Assembly (NCBI RefSeq): GCF_025847205.1
Contig: NZ_JAOYTH010000015.1
Coordinates: 1-64,000 of the forward strand
Length of the DNA: 64,000 nucleotides
Direction of reading: 5' to 3'
Source of the DNA: Pararhizobium sp. YC-54
Lineage (GTDB): Bacteria > Pseudomonadota > Alphaproteobacteria > Rhizobiales > Rhizobiaceae
Positions 35,852-44,934 of the stretch are shown here, piece after piece. The stretch's first letter is position 1. Every line of letters begins with the position of its first letter. The translations under genes and the position numbers were made by a program. Under the pieces are notes generated by a model that was given only the letters and a program-made list of their open reading frames with translations, was not told where the DNA came from and searched no databases.

Positions 35852-36576
35852 CGACTATTCTTCTGGAAGTCTGTGTCGAGGATGCGGCCGGTCTTCGGGC
35901 CGCCGTCGATGGCGGTGCCGATCGCATCGAACTGTGCTCGGCCCTGTCCGTTGGCGGGCTTACGCCATCGCTGGGCCTGATGGCGCTGGCGGGCAAACTC
36001 GACATTCCGGTTTATGCGATGATCCGGCCGAGACCGGGGGATTTCGTTTTCGATGCCGGCGATATCGGTGTGATGCTGGCCGAAATCGATGCTGTCCGGT
36101 CAGCGGGTCTCGCCGGTGTCGTCCTCGGGGCAAGCCGCCCCGACGGGAGCCTCGATATAGCGGCACTCCGCACGCTGGTGGATCATGCGCGCGGACTTGG
36201 CCTGACGCTGCATCGTGCCTTCGATCTGGTGCCGGATTTCGCAGAAGCGGTCGAGATCGCGGTGGACCTCGGTTTCGAGCGCATCCTGACATCGGGCGGG
36301 GCGAAAAAAGCCCTTGCTGGTATCGAGGCGCTCACGGTCATTGCCGCCGCCGCGAAGGGCCGCCTCTCCATCATGCCCGGTTCCGGCGTGACGCTGCAGA
36401 CGGTCGACGGACTTCTGTCGCGTCTTTCCGTAGCGGAAGTCCATTCGTCCTGTTCGGTGGAAAAGCCGGCTCACGATATCCGGCTGGTGTCGCTTGGCTT
36501 CGTGTCGCCGGGTGCCAGACACACGGATGCGCAGCTGGTGCGGGCACTGAAGGCGCGGCTGACTGCCGCGCCCTGA
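35848..36576 (+). CDS. cutC: CutC family protein
   Basis: A 242-residue TIM-barrel protein of the CutC family: LLEVCVEDAAGLRAAVDGGA, DRIELCSALSVGGLTPSLG, IPVYAMIRPRPGDFVF, LTLHRAFDLVPD and ILTSGGAKKALAG are family signatures. The family was linked to copper homeostasis, but the molecular activity is unclear and the amino-sugar setting here points elsewhere. It overlaps the ROK kinase gene by 4 bp and ends 13 bp from the convergent nagA. Confidence 0.9.
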   Translation: MTTILLEVCVEDAAGLRAAVDGGADRIELCSALSVGGLTPSLGLMALAGKLDIPVYAMIRPRPGDFVFDAGDIGVMLAEIDAVRSAGLAGVVLGASRPDGSLDIAALRTLVDHARGLGLTLHRAFDLVPDFAEAVEIAVDLGFERILTSGGAKKALAGIEALTVIAAAAKGRLSIMPGSGVTLQTVDGLLSRLSVAEVHSSCSVEKPAHDIRLVSLGFVSPGARHTDAQLVRALKARLTAAP

Positions 36577-36589
36577 TGTCTCCGCAGGC

Positions 36590-37750
36590 CTATGCCTGGA
36601 AAACGCAGTGGCCGCCGATCCAGGTCGCGGCCATGTTCAGGCCTTCCGTCAAAAGCACGAAATCGGCATCCAGACCCGGCAGCAGCCGGCCCTTGCGGGC
36701 GGCGACGCCTGCGGCATCCGCCGGATAGGCCGATGCCATGCGCAGTGCCTCGTCGAGCGGCAGATCCAGCTTTTCATGGGCAAAGCGCACGGAGGCGAGC
36801 ATGTCGATATCGGCGCCGGCGAGCGTGCCGTCGGCCAGCGTCAGGCGGCCGTCCTTGCGGAAAATTTCGCGGCCATTGAGGAAGAAGCTGGTCTGGCCGG
36901 AGCCGATCGTCGACATCGCATCGGTGACGATGAAGATCCGGCCCGGGCCAGTCTTGGCGCGCAGTGCGATGCCGATCGATGCCGGATCGACATGGAAGCC
37001 ATCGGCAATGATCCCCGCATGCAGGCTGCCGATATCGAGAGCCGCGCCGACAACGCCTGGCTCGCGATGGCCAAGCGGGCTCATCGCATTGAACAGATGG
37101 GTCACGGTGCGCGCGCCTGCCTTGGCATAGTCCACGATGGTCTTGTAGCCCGAATCCGTGTGGCCGAGGCTGACGATGATGCCCGCTTGGGCGAGCGCTT
37201 TCACCTGCGCTGCCGTGGTGTTTTCCGGCGCGACAGTGACCATCATCGCGTCGAAGACCCCGGCGCAGGCGAGCATGGCGTCGAGATCGGCCTGATCCAT
37301 CGGGCGGATCAACGCCGGGTCATGGGCGCCCTTGCGGGCAACGGAAAGATGCGGTCCTTCCAGATGAAGCCCCAGGAACCCGGGTACGCCTTCGGCCTTG
37401 GCCTGCCTGCCGCCTGCAATTGTCCGGGCGCGAATCTCGAACGTGTCGGTGATCAGTGTCGGAAGCAGCGCGGTGGTGCCGAACTGCGCGTGTGCCGCGC
37501 AAATCGTCCGGATGGCGTCAACGTCCTGCCGGTCATTCAGCATCACGCCGCCGCCACCGTTCACCTGCAGGTCGATAAAGCCCGGGACCAGCAGCTGACC
37601 TTCGGCCGGGACCGTCTTGGTTCCGGCCGGCAGGTCGTTCTCCGGCAAAATACCGGTGATCTTGCCGCCGTCGATGAGCAGGGCCTGTTCATCATGCCAG
37701 AACAGGCCGTCGAAAATTCGTGCTCCGGTGATGGCTGTCTGTGCGGTCAT
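36590..37750 (-). CDS. nagA: N-acetylglucosamine-6-phosphate deacetylase
   Basis: A 386-residue amidohydrolase that converts GlcNAc-6-P to GlcN-6-P and acetate. PGFIDLQVNGGGGVMLND, FLGLHLEGPHLSVARKGAH (metal Glu), VSLGHTDSGY and THLFNAMSPLGHREPG (metal His) and IVTDAMSTIG (catalytic Asp) are all present. It overlaps the SIS deaminase gene by ATGA, forming the last step pair of amino-sugar breakdown in this minus-strand operon. Confidence 0.95.
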   Translation of the reverse strand: MTAQTAITGARIFDGLFWHDEQALLIDGGKITGILPENDLPAGTKTVPAEGQLLVPGFIDLQVNGGGGVMLNDRQDVDAIRTICAAHAQFGTTALLPTLITDTFEIRARTIAGGRQAKAEGVPGFLGLHLEGPHLSVARKGAHDPALIRPMDQADLDAMLACAGVFDAMMVTVAPENTTAAQVKALAQAGIIVSLGHTDSGYKTIVDYAKAGARTVTHLFNAMSPLGHREPGVVGAALDIGSLHAGIIADGFHVDPASIGIALRAKTGPGRIFIVTDAMSTIGSGQTSFFLNGREIFRKDGRLTLADGTLAGADIDMLASVRFAHEKLDLPLDEALRMASAYPADAAGVAARKGRLLPGLDADFVLLTEGLNMAATWIGGHCVFQA

Positions 37751-38769
37751 CTCGTTTCCGTAACCTTCTTGAGAGCGACGGGCGCATCCGGATTGAGACC
37801 GCGTGAACGCGACCAGGATTCGACGAAGCCGTAGAATGGGATGATCAAGGCCAGTGCGTCGGTGATCGGATGTCCGGTCGCGATGAACGGAAGGGTCCTG
37901 GTTGCCTTGGCTTCGGCGGACGTGACAAAGGCCAGTGCGCCCTTGGCGCTCAGCCCGTCGAGAATGCCGGCGACAGAGCCTTCCGCCGCGTCGCGCGCGG
38001 CAAGGCCGATCACCGGAAAACGCTTTTCGACCAGCGCCACCGGCCCATGCAGCACTTCCGCCGCCGAATAGGCCTCGGCGTGCATGCCGGACGTTTCCTT
38101 GAATTTCAGCGCGGCTTCGCTGGCAATCGCCAGCGCCGGCCCGCGCCCGAGCACAAACAGCGATTCCGCATCGCCAAGTTCATCGGCCAGCGGCTGCCAG
38201 TCGAGCTTCACGGCCTTGGCAAACTGGGCGGGCAGATCGGCAACCGCGCGCTGCAGGGCAGCGTCGCCGGTCCATTCGCCAAGAATGGCAAGGCCGGCAA
38301 CGATCGAATTGACATAGGACTTCGTTGCGGCGACAGCAATTTCCGGCCCGGCGAGGATGTCGAGCGGATGGGTGCTGGCTTCCGATATCGGCGAAGGCAG
38401 GGTGTTGGTGAGTGCGATCGTGACCGCACCGGCCTTGGTCGCAGCCTCCGCCATCGCGACGATGTCCGGGCTCTTGCCGGATTGCGAGATGGCGATCGAC
38501 GCCGCGCCCTGAAGATGCATTTTTGCGCCGTAGATCGAGGCAAGCGACGGGCCGAGCGAGGCAACCGGCCGTCCGGTCGATAGTTCGATCGCATATTTCA
38601 GGAACAATGCGGCGTGGTCAGACGAACCACGGGCAATCGTGACGAAAAAGGCCGGGTCTTTTGCCCGCAGGGCTGCACCCGTCTCCTTGACCGCTGTTCT
38701 GGATTGCTCGAGAAGCCGGGCTGCCGCTTCCGGGATTTCGTTGATTTCGCGCCGCATGTTGGTTTGCAT
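37747..38769 (-). CDS. SIS-domain glucosamine-6-phosphate deaminase (NagB-II type)
   Basis: A 340-residue protein of two SIS domains (FVTIARGSSDHAALFLKYAI; ISQSGKSPDIVAMAEAA; LGRGPALAIASEAALKFKET). It resembles the isomerase half of GlmS without the glutaminase domain, which is the NagB-II layout. It would convert GlcN-6-P to fructose 6-phosphate and ammonia. The position between the GntR regulator and nagA supports a catabolic role. It is not homologous to classical NagB. Confidence 0.88.
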   Translation of the reverse strand: MQTNMRREINEIPEAAARLLEQSRTAVKETGAALRAKDPAFFVTIARGSSDHAALFLKYAIELSTGRPVASLGPSLASIYGAKMHLQGAASIAISQSGKSPDIVAMAEAATKAGAVTIALTNTLPSPISEASTHPLDILAGPEIAVAATKSYVNSIVAGLAILGEWTGDAALQRAVADLPAQFAKAVKLDWQPLADELGDAESLFVLGRGPALAIASEAALKFKETSGMHAEAYSAAEVLHGPVALVEKRFPVIGLAARDAAEGSVAGILDGLSAKGALAFVTSAEAKATRTLPFIATGHPITDALALIIPFYGFVESWSRSRGLNPDAPVALKKVTETR

Positions 38770-38795
38770 GATCTTGTCTTTCTACTTTAGGCCGC

Positions 38796-39560
38796 TCAGG
38801 AATCCGACAGTGTCAGTTCCGCGACGAAATCATAGGCGTCGCCCCGATAGAGCGAGCGAGTGAATTCTACCACGCGGCCGGAGGCGAGGTAGGAGATACG
38901 TTCGATAGACAGGCTGGCCGATCCGACGGGCACGCCAAGCATGACCGCATCCGGTTCCTTCAGGCTGCAGGCGGAAATGCGCTGCACGGCGCGCACGGGC
39001 CGCGATTTGGTCTTGTCGAGTTCCGCATAGAGCGAGGTGCCGACCCGGATAGGGTCCGGCAGGAACTCCGCGGAAATGCTCGCCCGTTCGATCGCAAGCG
39101 GCATATCGTCGGCGATGCGCAACCGGCCAAGCCGCGCCACCAGCGCATCGGCGGTCAGGCCAAGCGCCATCATTTCGTCCGGCGAGGGATGATACAGCCC
39201 GCGCTCGATCCATTGCGCCGTGGTGACCAGCCCCCGGCGCGACATGTCTTCGGTAAAAGAGGTCAGGCGCGACAGCGATTGCTGGACGCGGTGCACCGGC
39301 TTGACGACGAAGGTTCCGGAGCCGTGACGGCGCACGAGCAGACCATCCTTGACCAGATCGTCGACGGCCTTGCGGACCGTCACGCGGCTGATGCTGGCAT
39401 AGTCGGCCAGATCCCGCTCCGGTGGCAGGGCATCGCCGTGATTGAGCTTGCCCGAAAGGATAGCCTCTTCCAGCGATTGGCGCAGCTTGAGATAAAGCGG
39501 ACCGGATCCCCCGGCCTGCAGGCCGTCCAGCGGCAATATGGCTTCGAGATGCTGGGTCAT
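38796..39560 (-). CDS. GntR-family (HutC subfamily) regulator of amino-sugar genes
   Basis: A 254-residue regulator. The winged HTH is LYLKLRQSLEEAILSGKL followed by LPPERDLADYASISRVTV and VRRHGSGTFVV. The C-terminal UTRA effector domain has SLSRLTSFTEDMSRRGL and ISYLASGRVVEFTRSLYRGD. NagR/NagQ/YvoA-type members sense GlcN-6-P or GlcNAc-6-P. It overlaps the upstream kinase gene by ATGA. Likely binding sites are the two AT-rich elements in the divergent promoter region. Confidence 0.9.
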   Translation of the reverse strand: MTQHLEAILPLDGLQAGGSGPLYLKLRQSLEEAILSGKLNHGDALPPERDLADYASISRVTVRKAVDDLVKDGLLVRRHGSGTFVVKPVHRVQQSLSRLTSFTEDMSRRGLVTTAQWIERGLYHPSPDEMMALGLTADALVARLGRLRIADDMPLAIERASISAEFLPDPIRVGTSLYAELDKTKSRPVRAVQRISACSLKEPDAVMLGVPVGSASLSIERISYLASGRVVEFTRSLYRGDAYDFVAELTLSDS

Positions 39561-40435
39561 GCACCGACTCCCGTGCCAAAACGCTTGGCCGCGAGCGCCA
39601 CCGAGCCGGTCAGGGCGTCCGCTTCCGGCTCCGTGAACAAGGGCTGGTGCCGTTCAGCAAGCCATGGGCGGTAGATCGGAGCCAGCCCGCCCAGCAGGCA
39701 GAGCTTGCGGCTGCCCTGCGCCACGACGGCGTCCAGCGCTTCATCGATGGTTTGGGCATTGCTTCGCAGCAGCGTGATCGCCACAGGATCGTTGCGCCCC
39801 GCATAGTCGAAAACCTTGGGCGCGAACCGGCCGAATTCGCCCGGCCGTGCGGCGCGCGCAAATTCCACGACGTCGCGCGGGTCGTTGTTGAACTGGGCCA
39901 TGACGGCATCCGTCAGCGGCGAGGAGGGATGAATCCGGTCGAACGCAAGGACGCTTTCCTGCAGGAGCGCATGGCCGAGGCGGGCACCGCTGCCAAGATC
40001 GCCAATCTGGAAACCCCATCCGCCGATATAGCGGACCTCGTCTCCCCGGCGGGATATATAGATGGAACCGGTGCCGAGGATGGCCACGGCGCCGTCGCTA
40101 TCGCCAAGCGCGCCCTGCAGTGCGATCAGCCCGTCGGATTCGATGTCGGCCTTGGCGAATGGCAGGCGCTCCTTCACATAATGGACCGCATCGCCGACAT
40201 TGCTGCCGGCAACCCCCACCAGGGCGCAGGCCGAGCCGATCTCCGAGGGGGCGATACTTGCCTCCTTAAACGCAGCCGTCGCCGCGCCGACAATGTGGAT
40301 CAGGGCATTGTCGGGATCGGTCAAAATGTTGGCGGCGCCGCTTTTGCCGCGTCCGAGGATGCGCCCTGCGGCGTCCGCGACTGCTGCGCGGCAGCTTGTG
40401 CCCCCGCCATCGATTCCCAGAATGTAGTGTGGCAT
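39557..40435 (-). CDS. BadF/BadG-type ATPase, probable amino-sugar kinase
   Basis: A 292-residue ASKHA-fold protein of the BadF/BadG/BcrA/BcrD ATPase family. ILGIDGGGTSCRAAVADAAG is the phosphate-1 motif, with VGVAGSNVGDAVHYV, AILGTGSIYISRRGD and GGWGFQIGDLGSGARLG following. N-acetylglucosamine kinase and MurNAc/GlcNAc kinase MurK belong here. With murQ directly across the promoter, MurNAc or anhydro-MurNAc is a plausible substrate (inference). GGAGG lies 6 bases before the ATG at 40435. Confidence 0.85.
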   Translation of the reverse strand: MPHYILGIDGGGTSCRAAVADAAGRILGRGKSGAANILTDPDNALIHIVGAATAAFKEASIAPSEIGSACALVGVAGSNVGDAVHYVKERLPFAKADIESDGLIALQGALGDSDGAVAILGTGSIYISRRGDEVRYIGGWGFQIGDLGSGARLGHALLQESVLAFDRIHPSSPLTDAVMAQFNNDPRDVVEFARAARPGEFGRFAPKVFDYAGRNDPVAITLLRSNAQTIDEALDAVVAQGSRKLCLLGGLAPIYRPWLAERHQPLFTEPEADALTGSVALAAKRFGTGVGA

Positions 40436-40454
40436 GAATACCTCCGGGAAAAAT

Positions 40455-40474
40455 GATACCAAAAAAATACCATT
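40455..40474. promoter_or_regulatory. Candidate GntR operator, copy 1
   Basis: ATACCAAAAAAATACCATT lies 20 bp before the BadF-kinase start. Its core matches, in inverted orientation, the element at 40586-40608 (TRCCA-A6-TACCA). Confidence 0.55.
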
Positions 40475-40585
40475 AACCAAGGGGGTTTTGATCTTTAATT
40501 GGATTTATCGATTAAATATTTGAAATAACTTATTTATTTTAGAAGTTTGAATTTTTCTTCGGCTGGAAGTTAATTTTTCCTAGAC

Positions 40586-40608
40586 AATTGGTATTTTTTT
40601 GGCATTAA
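40586..40608. promoter_or_regulatory. Candidate GntR operator, copy 2
   Basis: TTGGTATTTTTTTGGCATTAA is the reverse of copy 1 with one change, and lies 24 bp before the murQ start. The region between the copies is unusually AT-rich, as expected for a shared divergent promoter. Confidence 0.55.
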
Positions 40609-40631
40609 TTTGCGCAGAGGAGATCGAATAC

Positions 40632-41531
40632 ATGCCGTCAGTGAAGACCGAAGAGCGTCATGACAAGGCGATGGGACTGGATGTGATGCATCCGGCGCTT
40701 GCGCTTCGTCTGCTTGCGTCCGGCCAGCAGGCTGCGGCCAAGGTCGTCGATGCCGCCATCGAGTCCATTGCCGCCGCGGCAGAGATCGCTGCCGGCGTTC
40801 TCGCCAAGGGTGGCCGCCTGGCCTATGCCGGTGCCGGCAGCTCGGGCCTGATGGCCATGACAGATGCGCTGGAATTGCCTGGCACCTATGGAATTGCGCT
40901 CGACAAGGTCGTGGTGCTGCTTGCAGGCGGTGCCGCAAGCCTCACCGATCTTGCCGGCGGCTATGAAGACGATATGGAGTTGGCGCGCAAGGATGTGCGC
41001 GATGCCGGTATCGGTGCTGGCGATTGTCTGATCTCGGTTTCCGCAAGCGGTTCGACACCCTATGCTCTGGCCGCTGCGGACGAAGCACGGGCACGCGGCG
41101 CCCGGATCATCGCCATGGCCAACAATCCCGGTGCCGTACTCTTCCAGAATGCCGAAGTTGCCATTCTCCTGCAAACGCCGCCCGAAGTTATTTCCGGATC
41201 GACCCGCATGGGTGCTGCCACGGCGCAGAAGATCGCCTTCAACATGTTTTCCACGCTTGTCGGCATCCACCTTGGCCATGTCTACGACGGACATATGGTC
41301 AATCTGAAGGCCGACAACGCAAAACTGCGCGGTCGCGCCATTCGAATCGTTTCCGATATCGCCGGTGTCGGCGCGACGGAAGCAGGCCGTTATCTCACGA
41401 CATCGTCAGGTTCGGTAAAGATCGCCATTCTGCTTGCTGCTGGGGCAAAGGACGTGGCTGCGGCAGAAGCGGCGCTTGCCGAAGCCGGGCAAAACTTGCG
41501 CCGCGCCTTGTCCGGCATCGCGGCACATTGA
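40632..41531 (+). CDS. murQ: N-acetylmuramic acid 6-phosphate etherase-like protein
   Basis: A 299-residue SIS protein of the MurQ family. LAYAGAGSSGLMAMTDALEL carries the first catalytic Glu region, GGYEDDMELA the second, and PPEVISGSTRMGAATAQKIA the phosphate-binding segment. MurQ cleaves the lactyl ether of MurNAc-6-P to give GlcNAc-6-P and D-lactate. AGGAGA precedes the ATG at 40632. It opens the plus-strand transporter operon and is divergent from the BadF kinase, so both share the proposed GntR sites. Confidence 0.88.
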   Translation: MPSVKTEERHDKAMGLDVMHPALALRLLASGQQAAAKVVDAAIESIAAAAEIAAGVLAKGGRLAYAGAGSSGLMAMTDALELPGTYGIALDKVVVLLAGGAASLTDLAGGYEDDMELARKDVRDAGIGAGDCLISVSASGSTPYALAAADEARARGARIIAMANNPGAVLFQNAEVAILLQTPPEVISGSTRMGAATAQKIAFNMFSTLVGIHLGHVYDGHMVNLKADNAKLRGRAIRIVSDIAGVGATEAGRYLTTSSGSVKIAILLAAGAKDVAAAEAALAEAGQNLRRALSGIAAH

Positions 41532-41583
41532 TTTCAGGGTTCTAAAACCGCGCCAGAACGGCGCACCAAAGAGGGAGAACGTA

Positions 41584-42843
41584 ATGACCCGCACTACTTT
41601 GAAGGGCTTGCTGCTTGCATCCAGCATCCTCGGCTCTGCCGGGCTGGCGCATGCCGAAGACGTCACGCTGACGATCGAAAGCTGGCGCAACGACGACCTG
41701 GCCATCTGGCAGGAAAAACTCATTCCGGCTTTCGAAGCCAAGAACCCGGGCATCAAGGTGAAATTCGCACCGACCGCGCCGACTGAGTATGATGCCGCCA
41801 CGAGCGCCAAGCTTGCTGCCGGCACCGCCGGTGACCTGATCACCTGCCGCCCGTTTGACAAGTCGCTGGCGCTCTTCAACGAGGGTAACCTCGCTGGTCT
41901 GAACGATTTGCCTGGCATGGAGAATTTCTCGCCGGTTGCAAGGGCAGCATGGACGACCGACGACGCGGCAACGACCTTCTGCGTACCGATGGCCTCCGTT
42001 ATCCATGGCTTCATCTACAACAAGGATGCCTTCGACAAGCTCGGCATCGCGATCCCGGTAACGGAAGCCGACTTCTTCGCGGCCCTCGACAAGATCAAGG
42101 CTGACGGCACCTATATCCCGCTCGCCATGGGGACGAAGGACCTCTGGGAAGCCGCTACCATGGGCTACCAGAACATCGGCCCGACCTACTGGAAGGGTGA
42201 AGAAGGCCGCGCTGCGCTGATCAAGGGCGAGCAGAAGCTGACCGACGCCGGTTGGGTTGAGCCTTACAAGGTTCTTGCCAAGTGGAAGGATTACCTCGGC
42301 GACGGTTTCGAAGCCCAGACCTATCCGGACAGCCAGAACCTGTTCACGCTCGGCCGCGCTGCCATCTACCCGGCCGGCTCGTGGGAAATCGGCCTGTTCA
42401 ACACCCAGGCCCAGTTCAAGATGGGTGCTTTCCCGCCGCCGGTTAAGGCTGCAGGAGATGCTTGCTACATCTCCGACCACAACGACATCGGCGTCGGCCT
42501 GAATACCAAGAGCGCGCACCCGGAAGAAGCCAAGAAGCTTCTCTCCTGGATCGCCTCGCCGGAATTCGCCGACATCTACGCCAACTCGCTGCCGGGCTTC
42601 TTCAGCCTGAACTCGACGCCGGTGAAGATGGCCGATCCGCTCGCACAGGAATTCGTGTCCTGGCGCGAAAAGTGCAAGCCGACGATCCGTTCGACCTACC
42701 AGATCCTGTCGCGCGGCACCCCGAACCTCGAGAACGAGACCTGGGTTGAATCGGCAAATGTCATCAACGGCACCGATACGCCGGAAGTTGCTGCCGAAAA
42801 GCTGCAGAAGGGCCTCGACAGCTGGTACAAGCCTGCCAAGTAA
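41584..42843 (+). CDS. ABC sugar transporter, periplasmic binding protein
   Basis: A 419-residue family 1 extracellular solute-binding protein with signal peptide (cleavage near LAHAED). IESWRNDDLAIWQ, IPAFEAKNPGIKVKF and TLGRAAIYPAGSWEIGLF are typical of CUT1 binding proteins. AGGGAGA precedes the ATG. The operon context (murQ, amino-sugar enzymes) suggests an amino sugar or muropeptide-derived sugar as ligand; this is inference. A palindromic repeat separates it from the permease genes. Confidence 0.93.
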   Translation: MTRTTLKGLLLASSILGSAGLAHAEDVTLTIESWRNDDLAIWQEKLIPAFEAKNPGIKVKFAPTAPTEYDAATSAKLAAGTAGDLITCRPFDKSLALFNEGNLAGLNDLPGMENFSPVARAAWTTDDAATTFCVPMASVIHGFIYNKDAFDKLGIAIPVTEADFFAALDKIKADGTYIPLAMGTKDLWEAATMGYQNIGPTYWKGEEGRAALIKGEQKLTDAGWVEPYKVLAKWKDYLGDGFEAQTYPDSQNLFTLGRAAIYPAGSWEIGLFNTQAQFKMGAFPPPVKAAGDACYISDHNDIGVGLNTKSAHPEEAKKLLSWIASPEFADIYANSLPGFFSLNSTPVKMADPLAQEFVSWREKCKPTIRSTYQILSRGTPNLENETWVESANVINGTDTPEVAAEKLQKGLDSWYKPAK

Positions 42844-42849
42844 GGAACT

Positions 42850-42969
42850 TACCCTCCCCTTGAGGGGGGAGGTCGGCACGCAGTGCCGGGGTGGGGTGAC
42901 CTTTTGTGTTGACAACGCGTCACCCCACCCGCGCGTTCCGCCCAGCCTTCCCCTCTCAAGGGGGAGGTA
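42850..42969. repeat. Imperfect palindromic intergenic repeat, about 120 bp
   Basis: Two arms of about 50 bases (42850-42900 and 42919-42969) pair around an 18-base loop. The outer parts are themselves hairpins (CTCCCCTTGAGGGGGGAG and CCCCTCTCAAGGGGGAGG), and GGGGTGGGGTGAC faces GTCACCCCACCC. This type of GC-rich mosaic palindrome is dispersed in many rhizobial genomes. It sits inside the transporter operon and may act as an mRNA stabiliser that raises binding-protein output. The remaining 160 bp to the next start show nothing more. Confidence 0.8.
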
Positions 42970-43131
42970 TGCAGACGCCGGCGTATTGAGCGCAAAATCG
43001 TGTAATCTGAAATCACATCCTGCCAGCACCTTCGGGTGTCCTGGTGATGGCACGCGCCGCGGGGACCGGCAGCGCAGGCCTTGCCGCAGATCGCGGCGTT
43101 CGACGAAAAACGGGTCGGAGCGGCAGAAGCC

Positions 43132-44082
43132 ATGAGCAGCGCCATATTGTCTGAGGACAGCATTCAAGTTTCGGCACGGCCGAGACGCTGGCACATCCTT
43201 GTTTTCCTGTTGCCGGCCTTCATCGTTTATTCCGCAGTGATGATCCTGCCATTGATCGAAACGTTGCGCCTGTCGCTCTACAACATCGTGGACGGGCAAT
43301 CGACTTTTGTCGGGCTTGCCAATTTCAAGGTGCTTTTCGGAGAAGAGCGCTGGGCGGCCGATTTCTGGCGGGCGCTGAAGAACAACTTCATCTTCTTTGC
43401 AATCCACATGCTGGTGCAAAATCCGCTCGGCATCGCGCTCGCCGCCATGCTGTCGATCCCCAGGCTCAGGCTTGCCACGTTCTATCGCACGGCGATTTTC
43501 ATGCCGACGATCCTGTCCTTCGTCATCGTCGGCTTCATCTGGAAGCTGATCCTGTCGCCGATCTGGGGCATCACCCCGTTCTTCATGGACCTCGTCGGCT
43601 TGAAAGCTTTCTTCTCGCCCTGGCTCGGCAAGCCCGGTTCGGCGCTGATTGCGGTCTCGCTGATTTCCGTCTGGCAGAATGTCGGCATCCCGATGATGCT
43701 GATCTACGCCGCTCTCCTGAATATCCCGGACGAAGTCATCGAAGCCGCTGAATGCGACGGCATTACCGGCTGGAGCCAGTTCTGGAAGATCAAGCTGCCG
43801 CTGGTGCTGCCTGCAATCGGCATGGTTTCGATCCTGACCTTCGTCGGCAACTTCAACGCCTTCGATCTGATCTACACCGTGCAGGGTGCGCTTGCCGGGC
43901 CGGACGGGGCGACCGACATTCTCGGAACCCTGCTCTACCGCACCTTCTTCGGCTTCCAGCTGCAGCTCGGTGACCGCTCGATGGGCGCAGCGATTGCCAC
44001 CGTAATGTTCCTGATCATCCTTGCCGGCGTCTCGCTTTATCTGTTCGGCATCCAGCGGCGCGTTCGCCGCTACCAGTTCTAA
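43132..44082 (+). CDS. ABC sugar transporter permease (MalF type)
   Basis: A 316-residue permease with six membrane segments. The EAA loop that contacts the ATPase reads EVIEAAECDGITGWSQFWKIK followed by LPLVLP. The C-terminus is short and basic (RRVRRYQF). It pairs with the MalG-type permease encoded 12 bp downstream. The ATG at 43132 has only CGGAG far upstream; an in-frame TTG at 43081 is possible. Confidence 0.93.
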   Translation: MSSAILSEDSIQVSARPRRWHILVFLLPAFIVYSAVMILPLIETLRLSLYNIVDGQSTFVGLANFKVLFGEERWAADFWRALKNNFIFFAIHMLVQNPLGIALAAMLSIPRLRLATFYRTAIFMPTILSFVIVGFIWKLILSPIWGITPFFMDLVGLKAFFSPWLGKPGSALIAVSLISVWQNVGIPMMLIYAALLNIPDEVIEAAECDGITGWSQFWKIKLPLVLPAIGMVSILTFVGNFNAFDLIYTVQGALAGPDGATDILGTLLYRTFFGFQLQLGDRSMGAAIATVMFLIILAGVSLYLFGIQRRVRRYQF

Positions 44083-44094
44083 GGGGGACGGACC

Positions 44095-44934
44095 ATGTCA
44101 AAAGCACGCATCTCGCCGCTGCGCTCCGGCTTCGTTCACCTGGCACTCGCAGGCTACACGGTCATCGCGCTGTTTCCGGTCGTCCTGACGATCGTCAATT
44201 CGCTCAAGGACAAGAATGCGATCTTCCGCGCGCCGCTGGCACTGCCGACGGTGGAGACCTTCAGCCTGATCGGTTACACGACGGTGCTGAAACAGGGCGA
44301 TTTCATCGGTTATTTCCAAAACAGCCTGATCGTCACGGTCGTCTCGATCTTCTTTGCGCTGTTGTTCGGCGCCATGGCGGCTTTCGCGCTGTCGGAATAC
44401 CGGTTCAGGGGCAATACGATGCTGGGGCTTTATCTTGCTATCGGCATCATGATCCCGATCCGTCTCGGCACGGTCGCCATCCTGCAGGGCATGGTCGCGG
44501 CCGGCCTGGTCAACACGCTGACGGCGCTGATCCTTGTCTACACCGCCCAGGGCCTGCCGCTCGCCATCTTCATCCTGTCGGAATTCATGCGCACGGTCTC
44601 GGACGACCTGAAGAATGCCGGCCGCATCGATGGCCTGTCGGAATATGCCATCTTTTTCCGGCTCGTCCTGCCGCTGGTCCGCCCGGCCATGGCGACCGTC
44701 GCCGTCTTCACGATGATCCCGATCTGGAACGATCTCTGGTTCCCGCTGATCCTGGCGCCCGGCGAAGCCACCAAGACCGTCACGCTCGGCTCCCAGGTGT
44801 TCATCGGCCAGTTCGTCACCAACTGGAATGCGGTTCTCGCCGCCCTGTCGCTGGCGATCTTCCCGGTCCTTGTTCTTTATGTGATCTTCTCGCGGCAGTT
44901 GATCCGCGGCATTACCGCAGGAGCCGTCAAGTGA
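44095..44934 (+). CDS. ABC sugar transporter permease (MalG type)
   Basis: A 279-residue permease with six membrane segments. The EAA loop appears as DLKNAGRIDGLSEYAIFFRL followed by VLPLVRPA. AGGGGGACGG lies just before the ATG. The stop overlaps the oxidoreductase start (TGATG). It forms the membrane channel together with the upstream permease. Confidence 0.93.
   Translation: MSKARISPLRSGFVHLALAGYTVIALFPVVLTIVNSLKDKNAIFRAPLALPTVETFSLIGYTTVLKQGDFIGYFQNSLIVTVVSIFFALLFGAMAAFALSEYRFRGNTMLGLYLAIGIMIPIRLGTVAILQGMVAAGLVNTLTALILVYTAQGLPLAIFILSEFMRTVSDDLKNAGRIDGLSEYAIFFRLVLPLVRPAMATVAVFTMIPIWNDLWFPLILAPGEATKTVTLGSQVFIGQFVTNWNAVLAALSLAIFPVLVLYVIFSRQLIRGITAGAVK

Noticed and set aside
42746..43163. 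Short frames within the 120-bp palindrome
   Set aside because: They are translations of a dispersed intergenic repeat and carry no protein signature.
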